The notes under the pieces were generated by a model. It did no database searches. It was given only the letters and a program-made list of their open reading frames with translations, and had not been told where the DNA came from. Positions 1-11,702 of a DNA stretch of 64,000 bases are shown here, in pieces. The DNA lies in assembly GCF_022631235.3 (NCBI RefSeq), contig NZ_CP093310.2:2976001-3040000 (forward strand), given 5' to 3'. The position numbers and the translations under genes are program-made. Within the stretch, counting starts at the first letter, position 1. Every line of letters begins with the position of its first letter. Origin of the DNA: Psychrobacter raelei (GTDB taxonomy: Bacteria; Pseudomonadota; Gammaproteobacteria; Pseudomonadales; Moraxellaceae).

Positions 1-2274
<2,274 letters not shown>

Positions 2275-2356
2275 AAAGTTACGGTTAATAAAATATTAAG
2301 TTAAAAAACCATATTATTTGTATTGATTTTTAACTGATAAGGTATTATTATCAAAT

Positions 2357-2396
2357 GGCAGCAATTTGTATTTACGAATTGCTGCCCCATATTTTT
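2357..2396 (+). terminator. perfect 10-bp stem-loop followed by a T-rich tract
   Basis: GGCAGCAATT at 2357-2366 pairs perfectly with AATTGCTGCC at 2377-2386 across a 10-nt loop, and ATTTTTT follows. It can serve as the thiC terminator. It ends only about 30 nt before the autotransporter start at 2426, so it may instead lie in that gene's leader. Confidence 0.55.
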
Positions 2397-2425
2397 TAAC
2401 TATATCTTCCCTTAGGTACTCCTTC

Positions 2426-5371
2426 ATGAACCATGTATACCGAGTTGTTTTCAATCGCGCCTTAGGCGTTTATCAATGTGTTTCAGAGATTGCCAAATCT
2501 CGTGGCAAGTCTTCAGGCAAGTCAGCGACTTCTACTAAGAAGCCTCATTTACACTTAACAACTCTATCTATTGCTATGCTCAGTATTTTTGCTTCAACTA
2601 TGGCAGTTGCAGCCACAACACCTGACGATTTAGTGATCAATCAAGGCGAGGTTATTAAGCTAGGTGACGGTGAGAGCTTAGGATTGTTAAATGATCTGAT
2701 TATTGATAATAATAGTCAGGTTATTCTACTTGATAATACTACCAGCGGTATTAGTGCTCAAAACAATGTCATCATTGGAGATACTAGCAATGGTAGTCTC
2801 TCAATGAGTCAAACTGAAGAAAACAGTCAACATCTTTCTCATGGGTTATACGTTATAAACGATACGATACTGGGGAATAAAAAATCAGGCGTCGGCAATA
2901 TAACCGTCTCTGGTCATAGATTTCTTGAAACTAATAACTTAATAGTTGGCAAACAAGGTGAAGGAAATATAGTTATTGAAAATACGCCCTACCATGGCGG
3001 TTTGACTCAAGCTCGTTATGCTACCTATATTGGTGGATATGGTCTTGATAGTGCTGAGGCAAAAGGTGAATTCACATTATCAGATAGCACTTTTGTTACT
3101 CCCAAAATGATAGTTGGAAATACAGGTTCGGGCGTATTACATATAAATGACGTTGGTGAGTTAGAGACAAAATATCTTGGGCGTAACCCTGACTCAATTA
3201 AATCTGAAATCTATATCAACGGTGGTGGAATAAATATAGAGTCTGATGAGGACTTTCTATTCGATAATTTCACCGATAAAAATATAATTCAGATTGGTAC
3301 TAAAGGCGTTTTTATCGATGCTGAGATACCGCAATATAGTGATGCTGCTGCGAAGCCCATCTCGGTTGTGGTAGACCCCAAGGCAGTTATTACTGGCAAT
3401 GTTGGTAGCTTTGATCTTAATCTTACAGATGATTATGATATTGGTGGGTTTATCAAAACTGGTGTAGGCAGCCTAGAACTAACTACTGATAATAAGCAAT
3501 GGACAGGAGACTGGGGTTCAGTAGGAGGCGTTTTAAAGCTAAATGGTAACTACTCTCTACCAGAAGGTGAAAGCTTAGTTATCGGCCTACTCGATGTTAA
3601 TGAAGATGGTCATGTGGATAATAATGAATATGGTCAAATAGAGGTAAATGGCGACCTTGATATCACTAAAGGTAACCTTAAAGTCTTTGCGTACAGTTAT
3701 TTAGAGGATTTCACCACAAACTCAGAGTATAAAAACGTTGTTTCAGCAACCAAACTAAACGGTGAGTTTGCATCAGTAACGGATAACAATCTACTGGTAG
3801 ATTTTGAAGCAGATTATAGTGACGCCAATGCCGTTCATTTGCGTATGGTAGCACCGACTCCAGAGCCAACACCAGAACCAGCTCCTGAGCCAACACCAGA
3901 ACCAGCTCCTGTGCCAACACCAGAAACAACGCCTGTGCCAACTCCAGAACCAACGCCTGTGCCAACACCAGAACCAACGCCTGTGCCAACACCAGAACCA
4001 ACTCCTGTGCCAACACCAGAACCAACACCAGAACCAACACCAGAACCAACTCCTGTGCCAACACCTGTACCAACACCAGAACCAACACCAGAACCAACAC
4101 CAGAACCAACACCTGTACCAACACCTGTACCAACACCAGAACCAACACCAGAACCAACACCAGAACCAACACCAGAACCAACACCAGAACCAACACCTGT
4201 GCCAACACCAGAACCAACTCCTGTGCCAACACCAGAACCAACTCCTGAGCCAGGTAGCGATTACACAGTTGTGTCTAATGCCGTGCGCTCTATAAACAAT
4301 TATTCTGCTCTTGGCTTAGCAACTGTTTTAGACCAGGCTATTGATGATCTGTTAGATACAACAACATCAGCGAACCCACTGGCGAAGCAGCTAATCTCAG
4401 ACATGGATGGTTTAGATCAAGCACAAGTCGCTGCTGCCACTGCTCAGCTTCAACCGCTATTTATGGGTGGTGCTAACCGCTTAGTAACGGATACCAACTA
4501 TGCTGTTGGTCGTGCTATCGAAGAGCACAGCCAAACCACTCCTGAGCGTAACTTATGGGCTAAAGCTATCGGTAGTGATATGACTCATGACGCCGATGGT
4601 TACGTCACAGGTTATAACTCAGAAAGCTATGGTGCTATCGTTGGTCTAGATGTACCTGTTAATCCTAATTTAAACTTAGGTGTGGCTGTCTCATACATTG
4701 ATAGTGATGCAGATACCGATGGTCATGCATTAAAGCATGAGATTGATGCCAAAAACTGGCAAATCTTAGGTTATGGTAACTATGCGGTAAGTGATGCCAC
4801 TTCGGTTAACTTCCATGCAGGTGCAGGTCAATCGCAGATTAAAGGTGAGCGTCATATTTCCGGATTGAGCCCAGCGATTGCTAAATCAGACTATGATGTC
4901 GACACGCTACAAGCAGGCTTTGGTGTGGCGCATAGAATTGGTTCAACAGAGCGTAACCTATCTCCATTTGCGAGTATGAATTATGCCCGTGCTAAGAGTG
5001 ACAGCTACCGCGAGACGGGCGCTGGTGTATATAACTTAGCCGTTGATTCAAACACTTATGACTCATTACGTTGGACAGCAGGTGTTCGCTTTAATCAAGC
5101 CCTAACACCAACAGTTGCTCTAACCGGTCAGCTTGCTGGTGCGGTTGAAAATGGTGACCAATACTCTGATATTACCGCAAGCTTTGCTGAAGTAAACTCA
5201 GGCAAGTTCACAACGCGCGGACAAGAAAGCAAAGATGCCATTGGCATAGCAGGTATTGGCTTAGCGTTTAACCCAACTGCAAATACTACCATCTCTGCTA
5301 ACTACCGCGGCGAATGGCGTAGTAACTATGATGATCATGGTGCAGCTATCGTGTTCGAAACTAAGTTTTAA
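2426..5371 (+). CDS. type V autotransporter with ESPR signal and Pro-Thr-Glu/Val repeat linker
   Basis: Predicted 981-residue surface protein secreted through its own outer-membrane barrel. The start at 2426 is chosen because it begins an extended signal peptide region (ESPR, residues 1-25, [17 protein letters not shown]) followed by a hydrophobic core and a probable cleavage site after AVAA near residue 63. The passenger (about 64-470) is modest in size, beta-rich and Asn/Asp/Gly-rich. Residues 475-610 are [16 protein letters not shown] repeats, presumably a stiff spacer. Residues from about 705 to the end form the autotransporter beta-domain, beginning near [10 protein letters not shown] and ending in aromatic FETKF. 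No protease or lipase motif is seen in the passenger, so the function is unknown; adhesion is one guess. The gene ends at a strong terminator. Confidence 0.9.
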   Translation: MNHVYRVVFNRALGVYQCVSEIAKSRGKSSGKSATSTKKPHLHLTTLSIAMLSIFASTMAVAATTPDDLVINQGEVIKLGDGESLGLLNDLIIDNNSQVILLDNTTSGISAQNNVIIGDTSNGSLSMSQTEENSQHLSHGLYVINDTILGNKKSGVGNITVSGHRFLETNNLIVGKQGEGNIVIENTPYHGGLTQARYATYIGGYGLDSAEAKGEFTLSDSTFVTPKMIVGNTGSGVLHINDVGELETKYLGRNPDSIKSEIYINGGGINIESDEDFLFDNFTDKNIIQIGTKGVFIDAEIPQYSDAAAKPISVVVDPKAVITGNVGSFDLNLTDDYDIGGFIKTGVGSLELTTDNKQWTGDWGSVGGVLKLNGNYSLPEGESLVIGLLDVNEDGHVDNNEYGQIEVNGDLDITKGNLKVFAYSYLEDFTTNSEYKNVVSATKLNGEFASVTDNNLLVDFEADYSDANAVHLRMVAPTPEPTPEPAPEPTPEPAPVPTPETTPVPTPEPTPVPTPEPTPVPTPEPTPVPTPEPTPEPTPEPTPVPTPVPTPEPTPEPTPEPTPVPTPVPTPEPTPEPTPEPTPEPTPEPTPVPTPEPTPVPTPEPTPEPGSDYTVVSNAVRSINNYSALGLATVLDQAIDDLLDTTTSANPLAKQLISDMDGLDQAQVAAATAQLQPLFMGGANRLVTDTNYAVGRAIEEHSQTTPERNLWAKAIGSDMTHDADGYVTGYNSESYGAIVGLDVPVNPNLNLGVAVSYIDSDADTDGHALKHEIDAKNWQILGYGNYAVSDATSVNFHAGAGQSQIKGERHISGLSPAIAKSDYDVDTLQAGFGVAHRIGSTERNLSPFASMNYARAKSDSYRETGAGVYNLAVDSNTYDSLRWTAGVRFNQALTPTVALTGQLAGAVENGDQYSDITASFAEVNSGKFTTRGQESKDAIGIAGIGLAFNPTANTTISANYRGEWRSNYDDHGAAIVFETKF
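3850..4254 (+). repeat. tandem 12-bp coding repeat (PTPE/PTPV units)
   Basis: About 33 near-identical 12-bp units of the form CCAACACCAGAA or CCAACACCTGTG encode four-residue PTPE and PTPV blocks inside the autotransporter. Near-identity at the DNA level makes it prone to slippage and recombination; unit multiples of 12 keep the frame, so linker length can vary without loss of the barrel. Confidence 0.9.
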
Positions 5372-5391
5372 TGAGCACAACCTAATCGTTT

Positions 5392-5432
5392 AACAAAAAA
5401 AGCTTGAATCCTAAGGATTCAAGCTTTTTTCT
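5392..5432. terminator. bidirectional terminator
   Basis: AAGCTTGAATCC at 5400-5411 pairs perfectly with GGATTCAAGCTT at 5415-5426, with an A-run to the left and a T-run to the right. It lies between the convergent autotransporter and aldolase genes and should serve both strands. Confidence 0.93.
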
Positions 5433-5496
5433 TTTATAGACTTAAAACAGCAGTACTAAGATTAACACCTTAACACTGTGTTTCTAAGACAAATGA

Positions 5497-6387
5497 CTAT
5501 ACTTTAGAGGCGTTATAGATTTTATCGATAGACGCATCGATGGTGGCTGCGAATTCTTCGTCTGTTTGAGACTTTGATAGGCCTTCAGTGAAAGCACGTG
5601 AGAAGCTGGCAATCATACCTGGATTTTGAGCTAAGCGATCACAAGACTCATCACGGCTATAGCCACCTGATAGCGCCACTACTTTAAGCACTTTTGGATG
5701 ATCAATAAGCTCTTGGTAGAAGCCTTTTTCTTCAGGCAAAGTCAGTTTTAACATCACTTGATGATCATCATCTAAGCTATCTAGGTTACGTAAAATCTCT
5801 TCTTTTAATAACACTTCGCTTTCAAGCTTGTCTTTGCTTTCAATGTTTACTTCTGGCTCGACGATGGGCATAAAGCCTTCAGATAAAATTTGCTTAGCCA
5901 CATCAAACTGCTGCTGAACCACAGTCTCAATACCATGCTGGCTAGCTTGATGAATCACAGAGCGCATCTTTGTACCAAAAATAGGATAATTTTTCGCTTT
6001 TTCTAGTAGTGCTGCTAAGTTTGGAATCGGCTTCATCACTTGTACGCCATCGATCTCTTCAGCCAGACCTTTATCTACCTTTAAGAAAGGCACAATGTTT
6101 TTGTCTTCCCATAGATAATTGGCTGTTGGCTTACCATTGACTTCGCGATCCATAGTATCTTCAAATAAGATGGCACCTAATACACGGCCACTATCAAAAG
6201 TCTCACATGTCATGATGCGAGTGCGCATTTCGTGTACTTTAGCAAACATCTCTTCCTCATTTGAGTATTCGCTCTCTTCCACACCGTACATACGTAATGC
6301 TTTTGGGGTGCTACCGCCACTTTGGTCTAAAGCTGCGATAAAACCGATGTCATTTTTGATGCGTTCTAACTGTTGCTGATAGCTCAT
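5497..6387 (-). CDS. fda: fructose-bisphosphate aldolase class I
   Basis: Schiff-base (metal-independent) aldolase that splits fructose 1,6-bisphosphate into dihydroxyacetone phosphate and glyceraldehyde 3-phosphate in glycolysis and gluconeogenesis. The 296-residue length fits the small bacterial class I group. Recognisable blocks include FIAALDQSGGSTPKAL near the N-terminus, GTKMRSVIH, PIVEPEVNI and KVVALSGGYSRDE. The start at 6387 is preferred over an upstream in-frame ATG at 6477 because GGAAG lies a few bases before it and the family begins there. It is a single gene ending at the bidirectional terminator. Confidence 0.93.
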   Translation of the reverse strand: MSYQQQLERIKNDIGFIAALDQSGGSTPKALRMYGVEESEYSNEEEMFAKVHEMRTRIMTCETFDSGRVLGAILFEDTMDREVNGKPTANYLWEDKNIVPFLKVDKGLAEEIDGVQVMKPIPNLAALLEKAKNYPIFGTKMRSVIHQASQHGIETVVQQQFDVAKQILSEGFMPIVEPEVNIESKDKLESEVLLKEEILRNLDSLDDDHQVMLKLTLPEEKGFYQELIDHPKVLKVVALSGGYSRDESCDRLAQNPGMIASFSRAFTEGLSKSQTDEEFAATIDASIDKIYNASKV

Positions 6388-6854
6388 AGTGCTTCCTATT
6401 TCTATTAAAGAGTCATGAAAAACGGGGAATAAAACCAGTGACTTAATTTTTGTTATAAAGGTAACATAGGACGACAATAAAATCCTTAACCTTAGTGTTT
6501 AATGGACTGATTGCTTAGTATCTAAGAAAAATCTAGGCCCAAATCCTATACCAAACTCTATACCAAATCCTATGACAGTCACTATCAAAATAATCTTTGC
6601 GCCTATTATACGCTACTGCGACTGAAAAATAAGTGGCTGACAAAAAAATCCGCGTCCCAGCTCACAGACGACATAAAAATGGGGCTTATTAGGGGTATAA
6701 ACGTGAGTATGGTATTTGAATGGTTAACGCAGCTTGTGTAGATTTGGTGGCTCTGTGATAATGGCAGGCTTAAGCTGCGCGCTCATAGCCACAATTAAAC
6801 AACCATAGCTTTGCGCAGATTTACTCTATTTTATTTTTATTTGAAGGATATTCC
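6388..6854. other. intergenic region with a 12-bp triple tandem repeat
   Basis: Divergent intergenic space between the aldolase and the META lipoprotein. Positions 6539-6574 hold three tandem 12-bp units (CCAAATCCTATA, CCAAACTCTATA, CCAAATCCTATG). Promoters for both genes must lie here, but no convincing -35/-10 pair was picked out and no gene is seen. Confidence 0.5.
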
Positions 6855-7373
6855 ATGAAAGCTTTGACCACTTTAATGATGACTGCCACCCTTACTATAG
6901 GGGCTCTTGCTACAGGTTGTCAAACCACCACCAATGTAACACCTGCGACCTCACATGCGCACCCACAAATTACCACCCATCCTTTGACCAATGCTGCACT
7001 ACAAGCCAATGATTGGCAGTTAATCGATGCCATGGACAACAATGGTAACAAGGTTACTGACCTATTTATCGATCCTGCCAAGCCACTAACACTAAGCTTC
7101 AATAAAATTGACAATCATGACATGGTGTCATTTATCAATACTTGTAATAACATCTCATCGGCTTATACCATCAGTGATAATAAGCTAAAGCTTGGCAATA
7201 TTATGAGCACTATGATGGCCTGTCCAGATGCTGAAGCTAAGTTCGATGCCGCTACAGTGGCCACAGCCATGGGTAATTACACGCTAAGTGAAGATACCAA
7301 CAAACATCCCATGCTGGTTATCAGCAGCGAAAAGCAAGTAGCGCATTTTAAAGCAGTTCCTAAGAGCAAATAA
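6855..7373 (+). CDS. META (HslJ-like) domain lipoprotein
   Basis: Predicted 172-residue envelope lipoprotein. Residues 1-21 form a signal peptide ending in a lipobox-like LATGC, so Cys22 would be lipidated. Residues from about 50 to the end resemble the META/HslJ fold: a start like NDWQLIDAMDNNG, a beta-rich middle, a conserved-looking NTCNN, and MMACPDAE with the characteristic Cys-Pro. The META domain in HslJ is linked to novobiocin resistance, but the biochemical function is unclear. It begins after AAGGATATTCC at 6843-6853. It stands alone and is followed by a terminator. Confidence 0.75.
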   Translation: MKALTTLMMTATLTIGALATGCQTTTNVTPATSHAHPQITTHPLTNAALQANDWQLIDAMDNNGNKVTDLFIDPAKPLTLSFNKIDNHDMVSFINTCNNISSAYTISDNKLKLGNIMSTMMACPDAEAKFDAATVATAMGNYTLSEDTNKHPMLVISSEKQVAHFKAVPKSK

Positions 7374-7425
7374 TCAGTCTGTAACACGTATTGATGACTG
7401 ACTGATAACGTATTAATAAAAAGAG

Positions 7426-7453
7426 CACCTGTCTTATGTCAGGTGTTTTTTTT
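7426..7453 (+). terminator. intrinsic terminator of the META lipoprotein gene
   Basis: CACCTG at 7426-7431 pairs with CAGGTG at 7440-7445, followed by eight T residues. Confidence 0.85.
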
Positions 7454-7865
7454 GGCGGCAAGTTTTGAATAACGTCAAGCTGGCATGCTGATAGTTTTTA
7501 ACAATATCATGACCCAAATTCATGTTGATTAAAAAATATACTATGTAGTACATGAGCATATAACGCTCTTTAATGACTCAGCTTCATGCTCAATATGGCT
7601 TGTTTATCAGATACCACACCAACAAAAAACCACTTCAAAACTCTTTAAAGCCTTATATTACAAGCTTAACAGCTAAAATATTATTGCAATATCCAACCCA
7701 CCCTAGGCGTTATGATTAGATAGCTTAAATTATTAAAACCCAATAAGATGAATTTAATTCATGTTTTATTTAAATAGTATCGTTTTTATTCATCTCAAAC
7801 TTTGAGTATCATTCATCTCATACACAAATTTGGTTTTATCTTGAACAACTAGGGTAGCAAATATT
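7454..7865 (+). promoter_or_regulatory. mesX control region with MetR-like palindromes
   Basis: This 412-bp AT-rich region precedes the methionine synthase module. A perfect palindrome ATGAATT-T-AATTCAT at 7748-7762 contains TGAA-N5-TTCA, the MetR (LysR family) consensus. A second operator-like palindrome, CTCAAA-C-TTTGAG, lies at 7794-7806. A one-mismatch MetR-type site (TGAG-N5-TTCA) lies at 7803-7815. ATTCATCTCA is directly repeated at 7788 and 7811. Regulation by MetR is inferred from the motif and the gene function. Confidence 0.6.
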
Positions 7866-8885
7866 ATGAGCAATAAATTTACTTATTCGATTTCAAAAAT
7901 CCGTTTTGATGAACACTATAAGCCGGCTGATAGCACCCGTCTGACCACCAACTTTGCAAACTTAGCACGTGGTGAGAGCCGTCAAGAAAACCTACGCAAG
8001 ACGCTGACCATGATTAATAATCGCTTTAATGCACTGGCAAATTGGGACAATCCAAATGCTGACCGCTATTCTGTTGAAGTTGATATTGTTTCTGCAAACT
8101 TAGATGTCGAGGGTAATGGTAATACCTTCCCAGCCATTGAAATCCTGCAAACCACCATTGTTGATCACAAACAGAACAGACGCATCGAGGGTATTGTTGG
8201 CAACAGCTTCTCATCGTATGTGCGCGACTATGACTTTAGCGTGGTACTGCTAGATCATTTTGATAAAAATCCAAACACGCCGCCACCTGCAAGCTTCGGT
8301 GTCCTACATGGCAAACTGTTTCAGCATTTATTAAACTCAGACGCGTATAAAGCCAATTTTAATAAGCAGCCTGTCATTTGCTTGAGTGTATCGACCAGCA
8401 AAACTTATCATCGCACTACCAACCAACATCCGGTGTTGGGGGTGGAATACAAGCAAGATGAGTATTCACTGACTGATGACTACTTCCACAAAATGGGCTT
8501 AAGAGTTCGTTACTTTCAACCTAAGGGTAGCGTGGCTCCATTGGCCTTTTATTTCTCAGGTGATTTACTCGCCGATTACACGGACCTTGAATTAATCAGT
8601 GCCATTAGTACCATGGAAACCTTCCAAAAGATTTATCGCCCTGAGATTTACAATGCCAACTCAGCGGCGGGTGATGTGTATCAGCCGAGCCTAAACTATC
8701 AAGACTATTCACTGACTCAAGTGGTATATGACCGCGAAGAGCGCAGCCAACTGGCAGTAAAACAAGGCAAGTTCACTGAACAGCAGTTCATCAAGCCTTA
8801 TCAAGACACGCTTAATGAGTGGGCAGCAAGCTATGAGGTGCGCTACCCTGCTGAAGCGGTCAAGCCTCAAAAACACGCGGCTTAA
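7866..8885 (+). CDS. mesX: DUF1852 protein, MesX-type partner of core methionine synthase
   Basis: A 339-residue cytoplasmic protein of the DUF1852 family, recognised from its overall sequence (start TYSISKIRFDEHYKPADSTRLTTNFANLARG) and its position directly before a core methionine synthase gene. In aerobic bacteria, genetic work has shown that DUF1852 (MesX) is required with MesD for methionine synthesis without methyl-folate or cobalamin and in the presence of oxygen; the methyl donor and chemistry are not settled. No standard catalytic motif is recognised. The gap to mesD is 78 bp, consistent with an operon. The start follows TAGGGTAGC, a weak ribosome site. Confidence 0.88.
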   Translation: MSNKFTYSISKIRFDEHYKPADSTRLTTNFANLARGESRQENLRKTLTMINNRFNALANWDNPNADRYSVEVDIVSANLDVEGNGNTFPAIEILQTTIVDHKQNRRIEGIVGNSFSSYVRDYDFSVVLLDHFDKNPNTPPPASFGVLHGKLFQHLLNSDAYKANFNKQPVICLSVSTSKTYHRTTNQHPVLGVEYKQDEYSLTDDYFHKMGLRVRYFQPKGSVAPLAFYFSGDLLADYTDLELISAISTMETFQKIYRPEIYNANSAAGDVYQPSLNYQDYSLTQVVYDREERSQLAVKQGKFTEQQFIKPYQDTLNEWAASYEVRYPAEAVKPQKHAA

Positions 8886-8963
8886 TGGTTTATACAAAAA
8901 ACCTTGTACCGCCTTTTAAACTAAGTTTTTTTAAGCCTTATTAAAATAGAGAAGATAACCACC

Positions 8964-9992
8964 ATGGCACTATTATTACCGACTTCGACCGCTGGCAGCT
9001 TACCCAAACCCTCTTGGTTGGCTGAGCCTGAAAAGCTTTGGTCACCTTGGAAACTAGAAGGCGATGAGCTGATTGAAGCCAAGCAAGATGCGCTGCGCTT
9101 GACCTTACAAGAACAGCGACATGCCGGCATCGATATCGTTAGTGATGGCGAGCAGACCCGCCAGCATTTTGTGACTACATTTATTGAGCATTTAGATGGT
9201 GTCGACTTTAAACAGCGTGAAACCGTCAAAATACGCAACCGTTATGAGGCCAGTGTGCCCTCGGTAGTGGGCGCAGTAAGTCGTCAAAAGCCAGTCTTTG
9301 TCGAAGACGCTAAGTTCTTACGTCAACAAACTGATCAGCCAATCAAGTGGGCTTTGCCTGGCCCGATGACCATGATTGACACCTTATATGATGGTCATTA
9401 TAAAAGCCGTGAAAAACTGGCTTGGGAGTTTGCTAAAATTCTAAACCAAGAAGCCCGTGAGCTCGAGGCAGCTGGTGTAGATATCATCCAGTTTGATGAA
9501 CCCGCCTTTAACGTATTTTTTGATGAGGTCAATGACTGGGGTATTGCCACCTTAGAGCGTGCCATTGAAGGTCTAAAGTGTGAAACTGCCGTGCATATTT
9601 GCTACGGCTATGGTATCAAAGCCAATAATGACTGGAAAAAAACCTTAGGCTCAGAGTGGCGCCAATATGAAGAGGCATTCCCTAAGCTGCAACAGTCAAA
9701 CATTGATATTGTGTCGCTAGAATGTCAAAACTCACGGGTGCCCATGGATCTAATTGAACTGATTCGCGGCAAAAAAGTCATGGTTGGTGCCATTGATGTG
9801 GCCACCAATACTATTGAGACCCCAGAGGAGGTGGCGGATACCTTACGTAAAGCGCTGCAATTTGTGGATGCAGACAAGCTTTATCCTTCGACCAACTGTG
9901 GTATGACGCCGCTGTCTCGCCAAGTCGCCCAAGGTAAGCTAAAAGCATTGAGTGCTGGCGCTAAAATTGTTCGTGATGAGCTAAGCTCTTAA
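8964..9992 (+). CDS. mesD: core methionine synthase MesD (MetE C-terminal-like)
   Basis: A 342-residue enzyme matching only the C-terminal catalytic half of cobalamin-independent methionine synthase; the folate-binding N-terminal half is missing, as is normal for core synthases. It should transfer a methyl group to homocysteine. Zinc and thiol-binding residues are visible: His211 and Cys213 (HICYGYG) and Cys312 (STNCGMTPLS), with the MetE-like FDEPAF loop. The MesX partner precedes it and a flavin reductase follows, the arrangement expected for the oxygen-dependent MesD family. The start follows GAGAAGATAACCACC at 8949-8963. MesD assignment rests on linkage to DUF1852. Confidence 0.88.
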   Translation: MALLLPTSTAGSLPKPSWLAEPEKLWSPWKLEGDELIEAKQDALRLTLQEQRHAGIDIVSDGEQTRQHFVTTFIEHLDGVDFKQRETVKIRNRYEASVPSVVGAVSRQKPVFVEDAKFLRQQTDQPIKWALPGPMTMIDTLYDGHYKSREKLAWEFAKILNQEARELEAAGVDIIQFDEPAFNVFFDEVNDWGIATLERAIEGLKCETAVHICYGYGIKANNDWKKTLGSEWRQYEEAFPKLQQSNIDIVSLECQNSRVPMDLIELIRGKKVMVGAIDVATNTIETPEEVADTLRKALQFVDADKLYPSTNCGMTPLSRQVAQGKLKALSAGAKIVRDELSS

Positions 9993-10013
9993 GCTGTAGT
10001 CATCTCAAAAAAA

Positions 10014-10043
10014 GCGGCTCATCTGTAGCCGCCCTCGTTTTTT
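10014..10043 (+). terminator. terminator or attenuator between mesD and the flavin reductase
   Basis: GCGGCT at 10014-10019 pairs with AGCCGC at 10027-10032, followed by CCTCGTTTTTT. It lies only 18 bp before the flavin reductase start, so partial termination would lower expression of that gene relative to mesXD. Confidence 0.75.
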
Positions 10044-10060
10044 GATTTAGGATTGAAGTA

Positions 10061-10573
10061 ATGATTAAAGCTACTGATTTTAGAGATGCCATGTCTTTGT
10101 TGAGCACCGCCGTCAATGTGGTGACCACCACTGGCGACTCTGGCATGCATGGGTTCACAGCCTCTGCGGTGTGTAGTGTTACTGATATGCCCCCAACTTT
10201 ATTGGTTTGTATGAATCAAGCCTCACGCTCACACAGCCATTTTGTTAACAATAAAATTTTGAGTGTCAATGTATTGGGCGCGCAGCATGAATCCCTCTCT
10301 AATGCCTTTGCCTCAAGACTCACTCAGGCTGAGCGCTTTGAGCAAGGCCAATGGACTGAGCTTGCCACCGGAGCACCGGTATTACAAGATGCCTTGGTCA
10401 GCTTCGATTGTGAGATTGAGCAAATCCAGCAGGTAGGTACACACAGCGTGTTTATGTGCCGTGTGGTAGATATTCATCTGCCTAAAGCCGAAGATACTGC
10501 TGAGCAAAGTTTAGTTTACTTTAATCGCTCGTACCACCGGCTAGGCCAATTGGGTCAACTGGCACTATCCTAA
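10061..10573 (+). CDS. flavin reductase family protein (HpaC-like)
   Basis: A 170-residue FMN-binding split-barrel flavin reductase that would use NAD(P)H to supply reduced FMN or FAD to a partner oxygenase. The N-terminal pattern STAVNVVTTTGDSGMHGFTASAVCSVTDMPPTLLVC is typical, as is the closing YFNRSYHRLG. Its position after mesX-mesD suggests that it supplies reduced flavin to an oxygen-dependent step of that methionine system, which is inference. The start at 10061 follows GATTGAAGTA, a weak site. It is separated from mesD by an apparent terminator, so it may be read at a reduced level. Confidence 0.85.
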   Translation: MIKATDFRDAMSLLSTAVNVVTTTGDSGMHGFTASAVCSVTDMPPTLLVCMNQASRSHSHFVNNKILSVNVLGAQHESLSNAFASRLTQAERFEQGQWTELATGAPVLQDALVSFDCEIEQIQQVGTHSVFMCRVVDIHLPKAEDTAEQSLVYFNRSYHRLGQLGQLALS

Positions 10574-10703
10574 CCGAGACAGTTATTAATGCCGGTGGCT
10601 ATTTTGCTTAAAAGGCCTTATAAATAACACAGCTTTTAAATGAAATGGCTGTCTCAATAAAGTAGCCCTCTAATCCAACTTTTAACTGAGAAGAAATTAC
10701 CCT

Positions 10704-11525
10704 GTGGAATTAATCATCTTTTTAATCATTGGCGCTCTGGCAGGATTTGCAGCAGGGCTATTTGGCGTGGGTGGTGGTACCATCATCGTACCGCTGTTGT
10801 TTATTGTGTTTACTCAAATGGGCTATGACCCAGATACCATCATGCATTTAGCATTAGGCACCTCACTGGCGACCATTATTGTCACCTCGATAAGCTCACT
10901 TATGGCGCACAATAAAAAGGGCTCTGTGATGTGGCCGGTGTTCAAAAACCTAGCGCCTGGCATGGCATTAGGCTGCTTCTTTGGTGCAGGATTGGCCGGC
11001 CAGATATCGGGACTACACCTACAGATTATTGTTGGTATCTTCTTGCTGTGGGTTGCCTATAGGATGTTCTTCGGTGGCAAAAAGGCAGCGGCCAGCACGA
11101 CTGATGCCAATACTGCGCCGGCCATACTGCCGTCAAAACCTAAACAGCTAGCAGCAGGAGGGGTGATTGGTATTGCTTCTGCCATCTTCGGTATTGGTGG
11201 TGGCAGCTTAACTGTGCCTTATTTGACCCGTTATGGCGTGGTTATGCAAAAAGCGGTCGGTACTTCTGCAGCTTGCGGCTTACCTATTGCCATCGCCGGC
11301 GCATTGGGCTTTATGTTATTTGGCATGCAGCAAAAAATAGATGTCCCTAATACCATTGGTTTCGTACACATTTATGCTTTTTTGGGCATCAGTGTCATGA
11401 GCTTTTTTACCGCCAAACTGGGCGCAAAAGTGGCGCACATTTTATCACCTGCCATGCTAAAAAAATGCTTTGCCATATTGCTTACGGTTGTGGGCTGTTA
11501 TTTTCTTTACAAAGGACTACGTTAA
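10704..11525 (+). CDS. TauE/SafE family sulfite exporter-like membrane protein
   Basis: A 273-residue inner-membrane protein with about eight predicted membrane segments in two homologous halves. Each half carries the glycine-rich signature (GLFGVGGGTIIVPLLF near residue 20 and AIFGIGGGSLTVPYLT near residue 165). The family moves small organic or inorganic anions, commonly sulfite or sulfoacetate. The start is GTG at 10704, preceded by GAGAAGAAA at 10688-10696. It follows the methionine module by 130 bp, so a sulfur-related role is plausible but unproved. It ends before a long perfect terminator. Confidence 0.88.
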   Translation: MELIIFLIIGALAGFAAGLFGVGGGTIIVPLLFIVFTQMGYDPDTIMHLALGTSLATIIVTSISSLMAHNKKGSVMWPVFKNLAPGMALGCFFGAGLAGQISGLHLQIIVGIFLLWVAYRMFFGGKKAAASTTDANTAPAILPSKPKQLAAGGVIGIASAIFGIGGGSLTVPYLTRYGVVMQKAVGTSAACGLPIAIAGALGFMLFGMQQKIDVPNTIGFVHIYAFLGISVMSFFTAKLGAKVAHILSPAMLKKCFAILLTVVGCYFLYKGLR

Positions 11526-11573
11526 GTTTTCGCCTCATTTGTAACTTAATAAGCTTGGCTCAAGCCTGCCATC

Positions 11574-11610
11574 AAAAAGCCCCTGCTAGATATCTAGCAG
11601 GGGCTTTTTC
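11574..11610. terminator. long bidirectional terminator
   Basis: A 17-bp perfect inverted repeat (arms 11574-11590 and 11593-11609, core GCCCCTGCTAGA) with flanking A and T runs lies between the convergent exporter gene and glmS. Confidence 0.95.
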
Positions 11611-11702
11611 GTGCTTGTCCGTGAATGTGCTAAAGTCATATCGGCGTCAGCAGTATGATACTTTATTACTCGCTGACAGCTAACCTGTGTTATGACTGCC
11701 GA

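Noticed and set aside
3711..4241. 176-codon ORF antisense to the autotransporter
   Set aside because: Its VLVLAQ repeats are only the reverse reading of the PTPE-coding repeats; there is no ribosome site or protein-like composition.
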